From Anoxynatronum buryatiense (GTDB taxonomy: Bacteria; Bacillota; Clostridia; Peptostreptococcales; Tindalliaceae): a stretch of DNA of 64,000 nt. This document shows positions 50,141-58,768 of the stretch, piece by piece. Each line of letters opens with the position of its first letter. Position 1 is the stretch's first letter. The DNA is taken from assembly GCF_900182905.1 (NCBI RefSeq), contig NZ_FXUF01000012.1, forward strand, positions 1 through 64,000, given 5' to 3'. Made by a program: the position numbers and the translations under genes. The notes beneath the pieces were generated by a model. The model was given only the letters and a program-made list of their open reading frames with translations. It had not been told where the DNA came from and did no database searches.

Positions 50141-50884
50141 TTATGGGGTGAGCACGGTGATTTCGATACGCCGGTTATTGGCACGTCCCGTACTGGTGTC
50201 ATTGGTGTCAATGGGGTTTTGTTCTCCGAAGCCAGTCACCGACAAACGTTCCTCCGTCACCCCCAGATCGTAGATCAAATACCGGGCAACAGTGATGGCT
50301 CTGGCGCTGGAAAGTTCCCAGTTGGAGGGATATGCGGCAGTACTGATGGGTACATTGTCTGTGTAGCCTTCCACCACTACCGGGTTTGGTATTTCTGTCA
50401 ACTTTCGGCCAATATGTTCCAACAGCTCCAGCCCCTGGGGAGATACTTCAGCGCTGCCGCTGGCAAAAAGAACGCTGTCTTTGAATCGAATCATTAGCCC
50501 CCGCTCATTGTCCAGAATCTGCACCTGTTCCATCAAATCGTTATCTCTTAAGAAGCTGATAAAATCTTCGCGGGAATGGCTCAGATCCTGCTGCAAGTGA
50601 TTGATACCAAAAAGATGCTGAGAAAGCAGCTGTTTTTCCTGCAGCAGCCGGCTGTTTTCCATGGTGAGTCGCCCCACTTCCCTGTCCAGGTCGTCCACCT
50701 GTGCCGTCAAACGCAGGCGCAGTTCCTGGAGAGTATCAGACTCACTGGCAGATAAAATGAAAAAAACCATGAAAAAACACAGCATGATGGTGATCATATC
50801 ACTGTAGGTAATGAGCCAGTTGTTGGAAAGTTCAATTTCATAGTCTTGACCGACGGCAGGTTGCTGATCAAATCTCAGGTCCAA
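50141..50884 (-). CDS. motB: MotB/OmpA-family flagellar stator-type protein
   Basis: 247 residues. One membrane helix near residues 25-46, preceded by NNWLITYSDMITIMLCFFMVFF. Its Asp in YSDM is the MotB proton/sodium-binding residue. A coiled coil (about 55-95) leads to the OmpA-like peptidoglycan-binding domain (about 140-245) with VEGYTDNVPIST and SVTGFGEQNP. With MotA it forms an ion-driven stator. No other flagellar genes are in view, so a non-flagellar use of the stator is possible. It overlaps the motA stop by 17 nt. Confidence 0.92.
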   Translation of the reverse strand: MDLRFDQQPAVGQDYEIELSNNWLITYSDMITIMLCFFMVFFILSASESDTLQELRLRLTAQVDDLDREVGRLTMENSRLLQEKQLLSQHLFGINHLQQDLSHSREDFISFLRDNDLMEQVQILDNERGLMIRFKDSVLFASGSAEVSPQGLELLEHIGRKLTEIPNPVVVEGYTDNVPISTAAYPSNWELSSARAITVARYLIYDLGVTEERLSVTGFGEQNPIDTNDTSTGRANNRRIEITVLTP

Positions 50885-51689
50885 AGGAATTCACCATCCT
50901 TTCGCCTTCACCCCGACGGGGGTAAATCAATCGGTCGTCTTCTTTCAGCATCACATTCATTTTATCAAAGACATTCCGGGCCGAGTCATTTCCGGCAATG
51001 AGAAGCACACCTTCCATGATCATGCGGTAACGAAGCACCATCTGCTCAATATATTCCCGCAGTCTTACCATGAGCGGAACGGCAATAAAGCTGGCGATCA
51101 GGCTGCCATAGAGGGTGCTCACCAGTGCGGTGGCCATGTGCCCCATAATGGCGTAAGTCTGGTCCAGATGTGACAGCAGACCAATCATGCCAATGAGGGT
51201 TCCGATGAGGCCAAAAGAAGGCGCCACATAGGAAACCACTTTCAGCAGGTTGTACGATTTGTAAAGGTTGGCACGCCGGGACTCAATGTCTTTTTCCATG
51301 ATATTCTGAACCACTTCCGCTTTCTTGTAGTCATTCAGGAGAATCAGGGCATCCCGGACGAAGCTGTCAGTTTCACTATCAATGTCTCCATTCAGTGATA
51401 GCAGCCCTTCTCGCTTCACCTTGATGGAAATCAGGTGAATTTTATGCAGATCTTCCTCGTATGTGACGGGCTGGGTGAAACTGTCACGGATCAGTGTCAC
51501 CGTTTCCACCACCGTTTGAAAGGAGAATCCAACGATGACAGATAGAATGATACCCGCCAGTATGATCTCCAGCGCGTAAAGGTTAAAGAGGGCCGCCATG
51601 GAAATACTGCCGCCGATGGAATGAATCATCAGCACCAGCATGATCAGCACGATGGGTACTTTGGTATTGTTAAGCCACGAAGCCTTCAT
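50868..51689 (-). CDS. motA: MotA/TolQ/ExbB-type proton-channel stator protein
   Basis: 273 residues with four membrane helices: two near the N-terminus (about 12-32 and 38-60), a cytoplasmic loop with charged residues, then helices at about 155-180 and 190-215. The conserved prolines are in VAPSFGLIGTLIGMIGLL and ASFIAVPLM. Partner of the downstream motB. ATG at 51689 has AAAGGATGG spaced better than the ATG at 51698. Confidence 0.9.
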   Translation of the reverse strand: MKASWLNNTKVPIVLIMLVLMIHSIGGSISMAALFNLYALEIILAGIILSVIVGFSFQTVVETVTLIRDSFTQPVTYEEDLHKIHLISIKVKREGLLSLNGDIDSETDSFVRDALILLNDYKKAEVVQNIMEKDIESRRANLYKSYNLLKVVSYVAPSFGLIGTLIGMIGLLSHLDQTYAIMGHMATALVSTLYGSLIASFIAVPLMVRLREYIEQMVLRYRMIMEGVLLIAGNDSARNVFDKMNVMLKEDDRLIYPRRGEGERMVNSFGPEI

Positions 51690-51848
51690 GAAATCCATCC
51701 TTTATTCATATTTCTTTTTCTGTTTCTTGTGTTGTTTCTTGTGTTGTTTCTTCTCCTGCTTTTTCCGGCTGTCATCGCCAGATGCCCCTATTGTATCAGA
51801 AAGCCTCCTGGGAATAAATAAAAAAACCGGGAAAATCCCATTATGACC

Positions 51849-51876
51849 TTGCAGTCCTGTGAGACCATGTTATAAT
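51849..51876 (+). promoter_or_regulatory. Promoter of speD
   Basis: TTGCAG (51849-51854), a 16-bp spacer and TATAAT (51871-51876), 66 bp before the speD start. Confidence 0.7.
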
Positions 51877-51942
51877 AGTATTCACCAGGCGGCACAGGGC
51901 CTGGCTTTTGTGGTGTCCGGAGGATTATGAGGAGGGATTTTA

Positions 51943-52770
51943 TTGAAAATAAAAGGCATTGACAAGTTGAAACTCTACGACTTTAATAATTTAACCAAGT
52001 CGCTGAGCTTTAATATATACGATATCTGTTATGCCAAAAGCTATGAACACCGTCAGGATTACATTCGGTACATTGACGAACAGTATAATGCCACACGGCT
52101 CACAGAAATCCTCACCAACGTGACCCATATCATCGGCGCCAATGTGTTGAACATTGCCCAGCAGGACTACGATCCTCAGGGTGCCAGTGTCACTATGCTC
52201 ATTGCGGAAGGCCCCGTGGAAACCCTGGGCGCCGCCAATGGTTCTGCCCGGCCGGGCCCGGACGCCGGACAGGTGCACAAAGAATCAGTGGTGGGCCATC
52301 TGGATAAAAGCCATATCACGGTACACACCTACCCCGAGAGCCATCCCGATAAAGGGGTCAGCACTTTCAGGGCCGACATTGATGTCTCCACATGTGGTCA
52401 GATTTCACCGTTGAAAGCTCTCAATTATCTGATCAAGAGCTTTGAGTCAGATATTATCATCATGGATTACCGGGTACGGGGTTTCACCAGGGACATGAAT
52501 GGAAAAAAGTGCTTCATTGACCACAAAATCAACTCCATTCAAAACTATCTTCCCGCCAAGACCCGAAATCAGTACCAGATGATTGATGTAAACATTTATC
52601 AGGAGAACATTTTTCATACCAAGATGATTCTGCGGGAGTTTGATCTGGACAATTATCTTTTTGACTCAGAAAGAAATGAATTTGACCCTGCTGAACGGAA
52701 GAAAATCAAGAAAAAAATCAAGAAAGAAATGTCAGAAATCTTTTATGGCCGTAACATGGTCAACGTCTAA
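51943..52770 (+). CDS. speD: S-adenosylmethionine decarboxylase proenzyme (E. coli type)
   Basis: 275 residues, the longer E. coli-like form, not the short bacterial form of about 120. The proenzyme cleaves itself before the Ser in [12 protein letters not shown] (about residue 121) to make the pyruvoyl cofactor. Downstream, [24 protein letters not shown] and [11 protein letters not shown] are conserved. The product, decarboxylated SAM, is the aminopropyl donor for spermidine. TTG start with a GAGGAGGG site. No speE is in the window. Confidence 0.95.
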   Translation: MKIKGIDKLKLYDFNNLTKSLSFNIYDICYAKSYEHRQDYIRYIDEQYNATRLTEILTNVTHIIGANVLNIAQQDYDPQGASVTMLIAEGPVETLGAANGSARPGPDAGQVHKESVVGHLDKSHITVHTYPESHPDKGVSTFRADIDVSTCGQISPLKALNYLIKSFESDIIIMDYRVRGFTRDMNGKKCFIDHKINSIQNYLPAKTRNQYQMIDVNIYQENIFHTKMILREFDLDNYLFDSERNEFDPAERKKIKKKIKKEMSEIFYGRNMVNV

Positions 52771-52803
52771 AAGAGCCCGCCGAATGATCCGGCGGGCTCT
52801 TCT
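52769..52803. terminator. Bidirectional terminator, speD / RibD-like gene
   Basis: AAAGAGCCCGCCG pairs with CGGCGGGCTCTT around AATGATC. A/T residues on both flanks; it lies between two convergent genes. Confidence 0.8.
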
Positions 52804-53794
52804 AATAGATCAATACCTGACGACTGAAAAGCACTGACGCCGGCGTCATGTGAAGGCTGGCCAGATGGCCCTGGGGAGCCGATGCAGGTTGGAAGGCGTG
52901 ACCGGTTCCCGGAAGCACATTGCCACCGGCATAAACACCGGTATGGGTGAGAAAAAATTCATCCAGCTTCTTTTCAGCCATCAGATGCCAGATCCAATGG
53001 GGAGATTCCACTGCCATCTGACGAATTCCCAACTGGCGCAACAGAGGCAGCAGGGTGTGAAAGTCGGGGAAATTATCATCCGGCAGGGTGATCACCACAT
53101 GCCGGGGGTCGGTGCCTTCCGGGTCTTTTTCCAAATGCCGGTTCACCATCTGTGCCGACATGGCCGCCATGCCGGCAGTTTCCTGAGGGTTAGCACCGTC
53201 GATCACCCCATAGCAAAAGCGCCCGCCGGGGCAATCCACCAGTTCCTGACGGCAGGAACCCGGCACAACCAGCAGCACGGGAATCTGAGGCGTTGATAAC
53301 ACCGGGTGCTGCCAGGGCAAATCTCCCGGCCGCCGGGTGATCATCACATTCCAGGGGTTTCGACAAAAACGACTGTCATGGGCCTCCCGAAAAGCCTGAA
53401 GATCCGGGTCATACACATGGCCGGTGAACTCCGGCTCTTCCTTCAGGGTGCCGGTGCCCAGCAGTACGGCATCTGCCCAGGTGCGCACCAGATTCACCAT
53501 CCACAGATCTGTTTTCCCCTGGCTGTGATCCAGTTTGTTGGCACTGGTGAGGGTTCTGCTGCTGGGTTCATTTTCAAACCCCAGGCGCCCGTCAAGGGAA
53601 AGCACCAGACAGCCGGTGAGATAGGGGCGGTCTGGCGGCGCCGCCGGAAAAAGAAGGGGGCCGTACACCCGTTCCACTTTTTCGGGAATCTGGCGAAAGT
53701 CTGCATTTTCTGCCATTTGACGTAACAGGTTTTCGTTTCTGTAAAGGCATTGTAACGGTAACTGAGATGCAGGAAAAGCGATTTTTTTCAGCAT
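52802..53794 (-). CDS. RibD C-terminal/dihydrofolate reductase-fold reductase
   Basis: 330 residues. A helical N-terminal part (about 1-55) is followed by a RibD_C fold with CLVLSLDGRLGFENEPSSRTLTS, WADAVLLGTGTLKEE and PWNVMITRRPGDLPWQHP. The deaminase domain of bifunctional RibD is absent, so it is a free-standing NADPH-type reductase of unknown substrate. ATG at 53794 follows GGAGGC. No riboflavin genes nearby. Divergent from the small selenoprotein gene at 53924-54205 by orientation of neighbouring transcription units is not the case: both are on the minus strand, 129 bp apart. Confidence 0.78.
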   Translation of the reverse strand: MLKKIAFPASQLPLQCLYRNENLLRQMAENADFRQIPEKVERVYGPLLFPAAPPDRPYLTGCLVLSLDGRLGFENEPSSRTLTSANKLDHSQGKTDLWMVNLVRTWADAVLLGTGTLKEEPEFTGHVYDPDLQAFREAHDSRFCRNPWNVMITRRPGDLPWQHPVLSTPQIPVLLVVPGSCRQELVDCPGGRFCYGVIDGANPQETAGMAAMSAQMVNRHLEKDPEGTDPRHVVITLPDDNFPDFHTLLPLLRQLGIRQMAVESPHWIWHLMAEKKLDEFFLTHTGVYAGGNVLPGTGHAFQPASAPQGHLASLHMTPASVLFSRQVLIY

Positions 53795-53923
53795 AACTGC
53801 CTCCGGTTTCACAATAGTCTATTTTTTGACAGTGTGTTTCTTGATGGTACGATTCCTGTGATGCTTCGCCTTTCAGCGATAATGAATGATCATTGCCTGA
53901 TATGGGCAACAGATTTTCCTGGT

Positions 53924-54205
53924 CTAATATTTCTCCAGCATCAGTTTTTTCCATTTGAACAGCTGCGACAGTGAAATCACCACTTCACTGCTTTGGGCCG
54001 TCAATTTTTTGGGGATAAAGAGGGTAATCCCCTGATGCTGAAAAGCTTCGTAATCCTCCGGATTACTTTCGGGCTCCCAAAGATCAATCACCGCCACATC
54101 CACGGTGCCCGAGTGGCATCAACCCTGTTTGACATAGTGAATTCCTGCCTTGCCTCCGTTCTGAAGGATGTATTCCACCGCTGCTTTTTCCATGCTAATT
54201 TTCAT
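53924..54205 (-). CDS. Small selenoprotein with UGA-Cys motif (CC/Se-motif family-like)
   Basis: 94 codons with an in-frame UGA at codon 29 (54121-54119), directly followed by a Cys codon: QG-Sec-CHSGTVDVAVIDLWEP. Reading continues for 64 more codons (ending FKWKKLMLEKY) with no further stop. The N-terminus is MKISMEKAAVEYILQNGGKAG. A GGGTGA site lies six bases before the ATG at 54205. I recall a bacterial (seleno)protein family of about 100 residues named for a Cys-Cys or Sec-Cys motif; this fits in size and motif. A hairpin with the geometry of a bacterial SECIS starts 11 nt after the UGA. Redox function is inferred from the Sec-Cys pair. A pseudogene is less likely because both sides are coding-like. 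Confidence 0.8.
54089..54107 (-). promoter_or_regulatory. Candidate SECIS element in the UGA-Cys gene
   Basis: In the mRNA, CACCG (54107-54103) pairs perfectly with CGGUG (54093-54089) around the 9-nt loop UGGAUGUGG. The stem starts 11 nt after the UGA and the loop 16 nt after it, with G in the second loop position. This fits the bacterial SECIS rule of a stem-loop just downstream of the Sec codon, to be bound by SelB. Confidence 0.65.
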
Positions 54206-54280
54206 GGGGTTTCACCCTTTCCATCTTGTGCTATAATAATACCACTGCAGACATCACCGCAGCCTGAAAGGAATCTAACG

Positions 54281-56140
54281 ATGACACAACCATTTTTACC
54301 CGTTACACTGGAAGAAGCCGAAAAACGGGGATGGGAATTTCCCGATTTTGTTCTGGTAAGCGGTGACGCTTACGTAGACCATCCTGCCTTCGCCCCCGCT
54401 GTTATTGGCCGGTGGCTGGAAGCCCATGGGTTTTCTGTGGGGATCATTCCCCAGCCTGACTGGACCGACCCGGAGGCCTTTTCTGTTTTCGGCACGCCCC
54501 GGCTGGCTTTTCTGGTGACCGCCGGCAACATGGACTCCATGGTGAACCATTACACCGTCAATAAAAAGCGGCGCCGACAGGATGCCTACTCTCCCGGCGG
54601 CGCATCCGAAAAGCGTCCCGACCGGGCAGCCACTGTTTACACCCGCAAACTGAAGAAACTCTTCCCCAAAACACCGGTGATTTTAGGTGGGCTGGAGGCC
54701 AGCCTGCGGCGCATGGCCCACTACGACTACTGGGAAGACCGGATGAAGCCCTCCATTCTCATGGACACCAAGGCTGACCTGCTGGTTTACGGCATGGGAG
54801 AACGCACCATTCTGGAAATTGCCGAGGCACTGAACAGCGGTCTTGCTGCTGCCAGTCTCACCTTTATCCCCGGCACCGCTTTCTTTTCCCGGGATTTGGA
54901 AACTTTCGACACCCCCCTGGTACTCCCCTCCTGGCGCACCCTGCAGGATTCCAAAAAACAGGTGGCACGAAGTTTTCTCCGGCAGATGGATCACAACGAC
55001 CCCGTCACCGGCCAGCCTCTGGCAGAACCCTACGACACCGGGTTTATTGTACAGCTGCCCCCGGCAGAACCACTGACCACAGCCGAAATGGACCAGGTGT
55101 ACCGGCTGCCCTACCTCCGCCGCGCACACCCCCAGTACGACAAAGCCGGCGGCGTTCCCGCTCTGGATGAAGTGCAGTTCAGCCTCACCAGCAGCCGGGG
55201 CTGTTTTGGCGCCTGTCATTTTTGTGCCATCACCTACCACCAGGGCAAAACGGTGCAACCCCGCAGTCATGAGGCCATCCTTGAGGAAGCTGCCGCCATG
55301 ACCCAGGACCCGGCTTTCAAAGGTTATTTTCACGATGTGGGCGGCCCCACGGCCAATTTCCGGCAACCGGCCTGTGAAAAAATGACCACCTCCGGTGCCT
55401 GTACTCACCGCCAGTGCCTCACGCCTCAGCCCTGCCCCAATCTGACAGTGGATCACCATGATTACGTGACCCTGCTGCAAAAGCTGCGCAAGCTGCCCCG
55501 GGTGAAGAAGGTGTTTGTACGCTCTGGCGTGCGTTATGATTATGTGATGGCTGATTCAGACCCCACTTTTTTTGAAGAGCTCTGCCGCCACCATGTGAGC
55601 GGCCAGTTGCGGGTGGCTCCTGAGCATGTGGACGAAAAGGTGCTGGCACTCATGGGCAAACCCTCCAAAGAGGTGTACGAAGCCTTCCGCAAGCGTTTCG
55701 AAGACTTTAACACCCGGGAAAACCTGAACCAGTTTTTGGTGCCCTACCTGATCTCCAGCCACCCCGGCTCTGATCTGAAGGCGGCCATTGAGCTGGCTCT
55801 CTACCTGAAAGAACTGGGCCACACCCCTGAACAGGTGCAGGATTTTTACCCCACTCCCGGCACTCTTTCCACTGTCATGTATTATACCGAAATGAACCCC
55901 TTTACAGAAGAGCCCCTTTTCGTTCCCAAAGAGCCGGATGAAAAGCGGATGCAACGGGCACTGCTCCAGGCCCGGCTGCCTGAAAACCACGCACTGGTGC
56001 GCCAGGCCCTGAATAAAGCGGGTCGTCGTGATCTGATCGGCCGTCACCCGGACGCATTGGTGCCACCCGGCGACGAAGTGAAAAAAGCAAAGCCTGCACC
56101 ACCAAAATCCCAGGGGAGCAGGCGCAAAAATCACCGTTAA
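54281..56140 (+). CDS. ygiQ: YgiQ-family radical SAM protein
   Basis: 619 residues of the UPF0313 family. The radical SAM 4Fe-4S cysteines are in RGCFGACHFCAITYHQGK (about 312-326, CxxxCxxC). The N-terminal region has VSGDAYVDHPAF and LGGLEASLRRMAHYDYWEDR. The C-terminal GKPSKEVYEAFRKRF and NQFLVPYLISSHPGS segments are family hallmarks, and the tail is Lys/Pro-rich. Reaction unknown. ATG at 54281 has GAAAGGAATC; the longer in-frame stretch upstream lies across the divergent selenoprotein gene. Confidence 0.94.
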   Translation: MTQPFLPVTLEEAEKRGWEFPDFVLVSGDAYVDHPAFAPAVIGRWLEAHGFSVGIIPQPDWTDPEAFSVFGTPRLAFLVTAGNMDSMVNHYTVNKKRRRQDAYSPGGASEKRPDRAATVYTRKLKKLFPKTPVILGGLEASLRRMAHYDYWEDRMKPSILMDTKADLLVYGMGERTILEIAEALNSGLAAASLTFIPGTAFFSRDLETFDTPLVLPSWRTLQDSKKQVARSFLRQMDHNDPVTGQPLAEPYDTGFIVQLPPAEPLTTAEMDQVYRLPYLRRAHPQYDKAGGVPALDEVQFSLTSSRGCFGACHFCAITYHQGKTVQPRSHEAILEEAAAMTQDPAFKGYFHDVGGPTANFRQPACEKMTTSGACTHRQCLTPQPCPNLTVDHHDYVTLLQKLRKLPRVKKVFVRSGVRYDYVMADSDPTFFEELCRHHVSGQLRVAPEHVDEKVLALMGKPSKEVYEAFRKRFEDFNTRENLNQFLVPYLISSHPGSDLKAAIELALYLKELGHTPEQVQDFYPTPGTLSTVMYYTEMNPFTEEPLFVPKEPDEKRMQRALLQARLPENHALVRQALNKAGRRDLIGRHPDALVPPGDEVKKAKPAPPKSQGSRRKNHR

Positions 56141-56196
56141 ACAGACTGTCGCCAACATACAATGAAGATAACAGATTTGGTGTAAGTCAACCTCTG

Positions 56197-56226
56197 AACT
56201 GCCGGCATGATTGCCGGCAGTTTTCT
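56197..56226 (+). terminator. Terminator after ygiQ
   Basis: AACTGCCGGC pairs with GCCGGCAGTT around ATGATT, followed by TTCTTTT. It works on the plus strand; the minus side has no T run. Confidence 0.8.
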
Positions 56227-56227
56227 T

Positions 56228-57007
56228 TTACCAATAAGCCGCTGCCATGCGGCGCAGCTGCTGTTCTGCCTCCGCCGACAGATTCATCCATTTCAGGTCT
56301 TCCTCCATCTGCTCCGGTGTTCCATGACCGGCCAGGTAACCGTTCACTCGGGCGGCGGTGGTGGAGTCCACAAAGGCATTAAAGGTGTCAAACTGACTTT
56401 TCACCTCGCCAAACAGCTCCCGCCGGTTCTGCAGATAATATTTCTGGTGGTAATCCTCGGCTGAGTAGAAGGTCACTTCTGACCGAATCACTGTCTGCAC
56501 CTGCCGGCCTTTGGCAGCTTCCAACTGCTGGATGGAATTCTGCAGTATCTTGGCCTGCGTGTCGTCGTGGGTAAACACCATGCTGCGGTACTGGGCTGAC
56601 CAGGCCCTTGCAAAGGGGTCGTGGTTTTCCCAGAAGATGTGAAGCAGCGCCTCATATGTGATCACTTCAGGGTCATAGACAATCTGAATGGTTTCTGTAT
56701 GATCGCCAATCTGGTGGTACGTGGGGTTGGGGGTGGTGCCTCCGGCATAACCGACACGGGTGCGCATCACTCCCGGCTGTTGCCCGAACCGGGCATCAGG
56801 TCCCCAGAATCAGCCAAGGGCAAAAGTGGCTGTTGCTTCATGGGTGGTTTGATCATTGATTTCCTGCATTTCATCACCTCTTTCAGTTTCTGACGCGGGA
56901 TTACCCGCGTGTTCTTCCCGGCAGCCAGTAACGACTGCCGCCACTAATACCCATAACAGCAGCAATCCCAAAACCGGAAACCGCCGCCTCTTCAGATTCT
57001 TGTTCAC
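56228..57007 (-). CDS. msrA: Selenocysteine-containing MsrA (lipoprotein methionine sulfoxide reductase A)
   Basis: 259 codons with an in-frame UGA at codon 66 (56812-56810). It falls exactly where MsrA has its catalytic Cys: ALG-Sec-FWGPDARFGQQPGV, then RTRVGYAGGTTPNPTYHQIGDHTE. Normal MsrA sequence resumes to the end (about residues 66-259). A signal peptide with Arg-rich start and lipobox VVTGC (Cys about 29) predicts a lipoprotein outside the cytoplasm. The mature part has no Cys apart from the lipobox, so no resolving Cys; reduction must use an external partner. A SECIS-like hairpin lies 10 nt downstream. The GTG start overlaps the upstream UspA gene by 4 nt. Standard ORF calling splits it in two. 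Confidence 0.92.
56777..56799 (-). promoter_or_regulatory. Candidate SECIS element in msrA
   Basis: In the mRNA: CUG, AU, GCCCG, loop GUU, CGGGC, AA, CAG. Two perfect stems around a symmetric AU/AA internal loop, starting 10 nt after the Sec UGA, with G first in the apical loop. It fits the bacterial SECIS pattern well. Confidence 0.75.
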
Positions 57008-57879
57008 CGTACACCACTTCCATTCATCACATGGGTGTCGCAGGGCACCAACAGCACCGGCTGCTTTGACTGGCGGGCCACAGCTTCGGCAGTGCTGCCC
57101 AGTAACAGCTGCTGAATAAAGCCTTCCCCCCGCCGGGGCATCAAAATGAGGCTGACAGCTTCTTCATCAGCAATTTCAAGAATACGCCGGGAGGGAGTGC
57201 CGTCAGTGAGATGTACCGCCACTTCACAGCCAGCCGCTTCCAGTTCTTTTCTCATTTGCTGCAGTTCCTGCTCGTTCCGATCCCGCAGCTCCTGCCACAT
57301 GGCTTCGTCCCGAACCTTCTGTACCACTGATACCAAGACCGCCGAATCAATATAAGGCGCCATGTTCAGCAGCTCCTGCCACACCTGCCGGGCGCAGGGA
57401 GAAAAATCAGTGGGAAACAAAATCCGGTTAAATTTCAGCCGACACACCGGTGTGTAATCTTTTCGGTTTACGTCTCTGAATTTTTCCACCAGTACTGGTA
57501 CGGGGCTGAGGCGAACCACATCAAAGGTGGTACTTCCCAAAAACAGGCTGCGGATCATGCCGCCCCCATGAGAGCCCATGAGAATCAGCGAAGCCCCTTC
57601 TTCCACAGCTGTGTTAATGATTTCTTCCGGTGGAAATCCCATGGGCACCCGAATGCTCACCTGATACCCTTCCGCTTCCAGCCGTTTTTTTTCCTGTTGC
57701 AGCCGTTCTTCGTAGTGGCGCTGCACCTCCAGGGCACTTCCCTGGGCTCTCACAATGCTGACAGCATGAAAAAGTATCACTTCTTCCATTCCATGTGCTT
57801 TCAACTCCGCCAGGCAGGCCATCAGTTCCTGGGCCGGCGGTGAAAAATCGGTGGCCAGCAGTATTTTTTTCATCAACAT
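57004..57879 (-). CDS. Tandem universal stress protein (two UspA domains)
   Basis: 291 residues with two UspA domains, about 1-145 (KKILLATDFSPPAQELMACL; MGSHGGGMIRSLFLGST) and about 155-290 (FNRILFPTDFSPCARQVWQEL; MPRRGEGFIQQLLLGST). Both keep the G-x2-G-x9-G(S/T) ATP-binding pattern, the second as RGEG. The ATG at 57879 follows GAGAGGGG; the upstream frame has no site. The stop overlaps the msrA start (GTGA), so a stress protein and an extracellular repair enzyme are made together. Confidence 0.9.
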   Translation of the reverse strand: MLMKKILLATDFSPPAQELMACLAELKAHGMEEVILFHAVSIVRAQGSALEVQRHYEERLQQEKKRLEAEGYQVSIRVPMGFPPEEIINTAVEEGASLILMGSHGGGMIRSLFLGSTTFDVVRLSPVPVLVEKFRDVNRKDYTPVCRLKFNRILFPTDFSPCARQVWQELLNMAPYIDSAVLVSVVQKVRDEAMWQELRDRNEQELQQMRKELEAAGCEVAVHLTDGTPSRRILEIADEEAVSLILMPRRGEGFIQQLLLGSTAEAVARQSKQPVLLVPCDTHVMNGSGVR

Positions 57880-57993
57880 CAAAAAAACCCCTCTCAGGCT
57901 TTTACCTTTAGTGGATATATACCCATCAAGGCTGGCTTTTAAGAAGAGGCTTTTAGGATGCATTTTTTTCAGATGCGGCTTTTTCGAAATGGA

Positions 57994-58587
57994 TTACGGG
58001 GCCTGAAGGCTGTCCAGCAACAACTGTACGCTTCCGATGTGCTTCTGCACGTCTTCTCCCTGATGCAGTGCCAGATGAATCAAAAAAGATTCCACCAACA
58101 CGTATAGGGTAAAGGCCATGCTGGGTGTGGGCATGTCCCGGATTTCACCTTTTTCAATACCCTGGTCCAGCAGTTCCTGAAAAGTGTGACGAATCTGTGC
58201 CATATGATCGTGCACCAACTCGATGGAGGGGTGTTCTTCCCGAATCATAATGAGCCAGAGGTCCACTAACACCACCAGTTTCCGATTGTTGTCGTACTCT
58301 TTGAGAATAGCCGGAATCAATTTGCGGATGGTCTGCAGGGGGCTTTCTGCCTCGTCGGCCAGAATGATCCGAAAATCGTCCCGCAGTGATTCAAACAGGT
58401 GGGCAATGGTATACTGCAATATTTCATCCTTGTTGCGAAAATACTGATAAATGGTGGTTCGGCCGATGCCGCAGGCACTGGTGATATCCACCAGGTGAGT
58501 GTTGTGAAAACCTTTTTGCAGAAAGGAATCCACTGCTTTTTCCATGATCATGCGTTTTTTGGCTTCGTAGTCCACAATTTTTGGCAC
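57994..58587 (-). CDS. TetR-family transcriptional regulator
   Basis: 197 residues from the GTG at 58587. HTH of TetR type: DITSACGIGRTTIYQYFRNKDEIL (about residues 29-52). The C-terminal ligand/dimer domain of the AcrR kind holds LQTIRKLIPAILKEY and the helix EHPSIELVHDHMAQIRHTF. A TTG at 58629 would extend it by 14 residues but overlaps the palindrome at 58603-58620 that looks like its operator; AAAGAGGTG sits before the GTG. Target genes are probably itself and perhaps the neighbouring usp-msrA unit, on no direct evidence. Confidence 0.88.
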   Translation of the reverse strand: MPKIVDYEAKKRMIMEKAVDSFLQKGFHNTHLVDITSACGIGRTTIYQYFRNKDEILQYTIAHLFESLRDDFRIILADEAESPLQTIRKLIPAILKEYDNNRKLVVLVDLWLIMIREEHPSIELVHDHMAQIRHTFQELLDQGIEKGEIRDMPTPSMAFTLYVLVESFLIHLALHQGEDVQKHIGSVQLLLDSLQAP

Positions 58588-58602
58588 TTCTTTCACCTCT
58601 TT

Positions 58603-58620
58603 AATGACGCATACGTCATT
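58603..58620. promoter_or_regulatory. Candidate operator of the TetR gene
   Basis: AATGACGCATACGTCATT: two 7-bp arms (AATGACG/CGTCATT) around four bases, 16 bp before the GTG start and downstream of a TACACT -10-like hexamer. Position and symmetry suggest autoregulation. Confidence 0.5.
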
Positions 58621-58768
58621 TATTTTCAATTTTTAGTGTACCATATCTCAGATATGTGGAACAAGTGTAACAACCTCAACAAACTTATTTTTATCAACAA
58701 ACTTAATTGCAACAGCCTATTGCATTTTCTTTTCAGGCGCAACAGCCACCTGACAACCAATAATCACT

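Noticed and set aside
51720-51770. Short repeat TTTCTTGTGTTG near the motA start as a regulatory array
   Set aside because: Only two and a half copies of a low-complexity T-rich tract; no position or symmetry to support binding.
53993-54280. N-terminal extension of YgiQ of about 96 residues
   Set aside because: It has no homology to the family, lies antisense to the UGA-Cys gene, and the ATG at 54281 matches the family start and has a ribosome site.
56228-57007. msrA as a pseudogene, with a nonsense codon and a separate short lipoprotein
   Set aside because: The UGA replaces precisely the catalytic Cys codon, frame and family sequence continue on both sides, and a SECIS-type hairpin follows.
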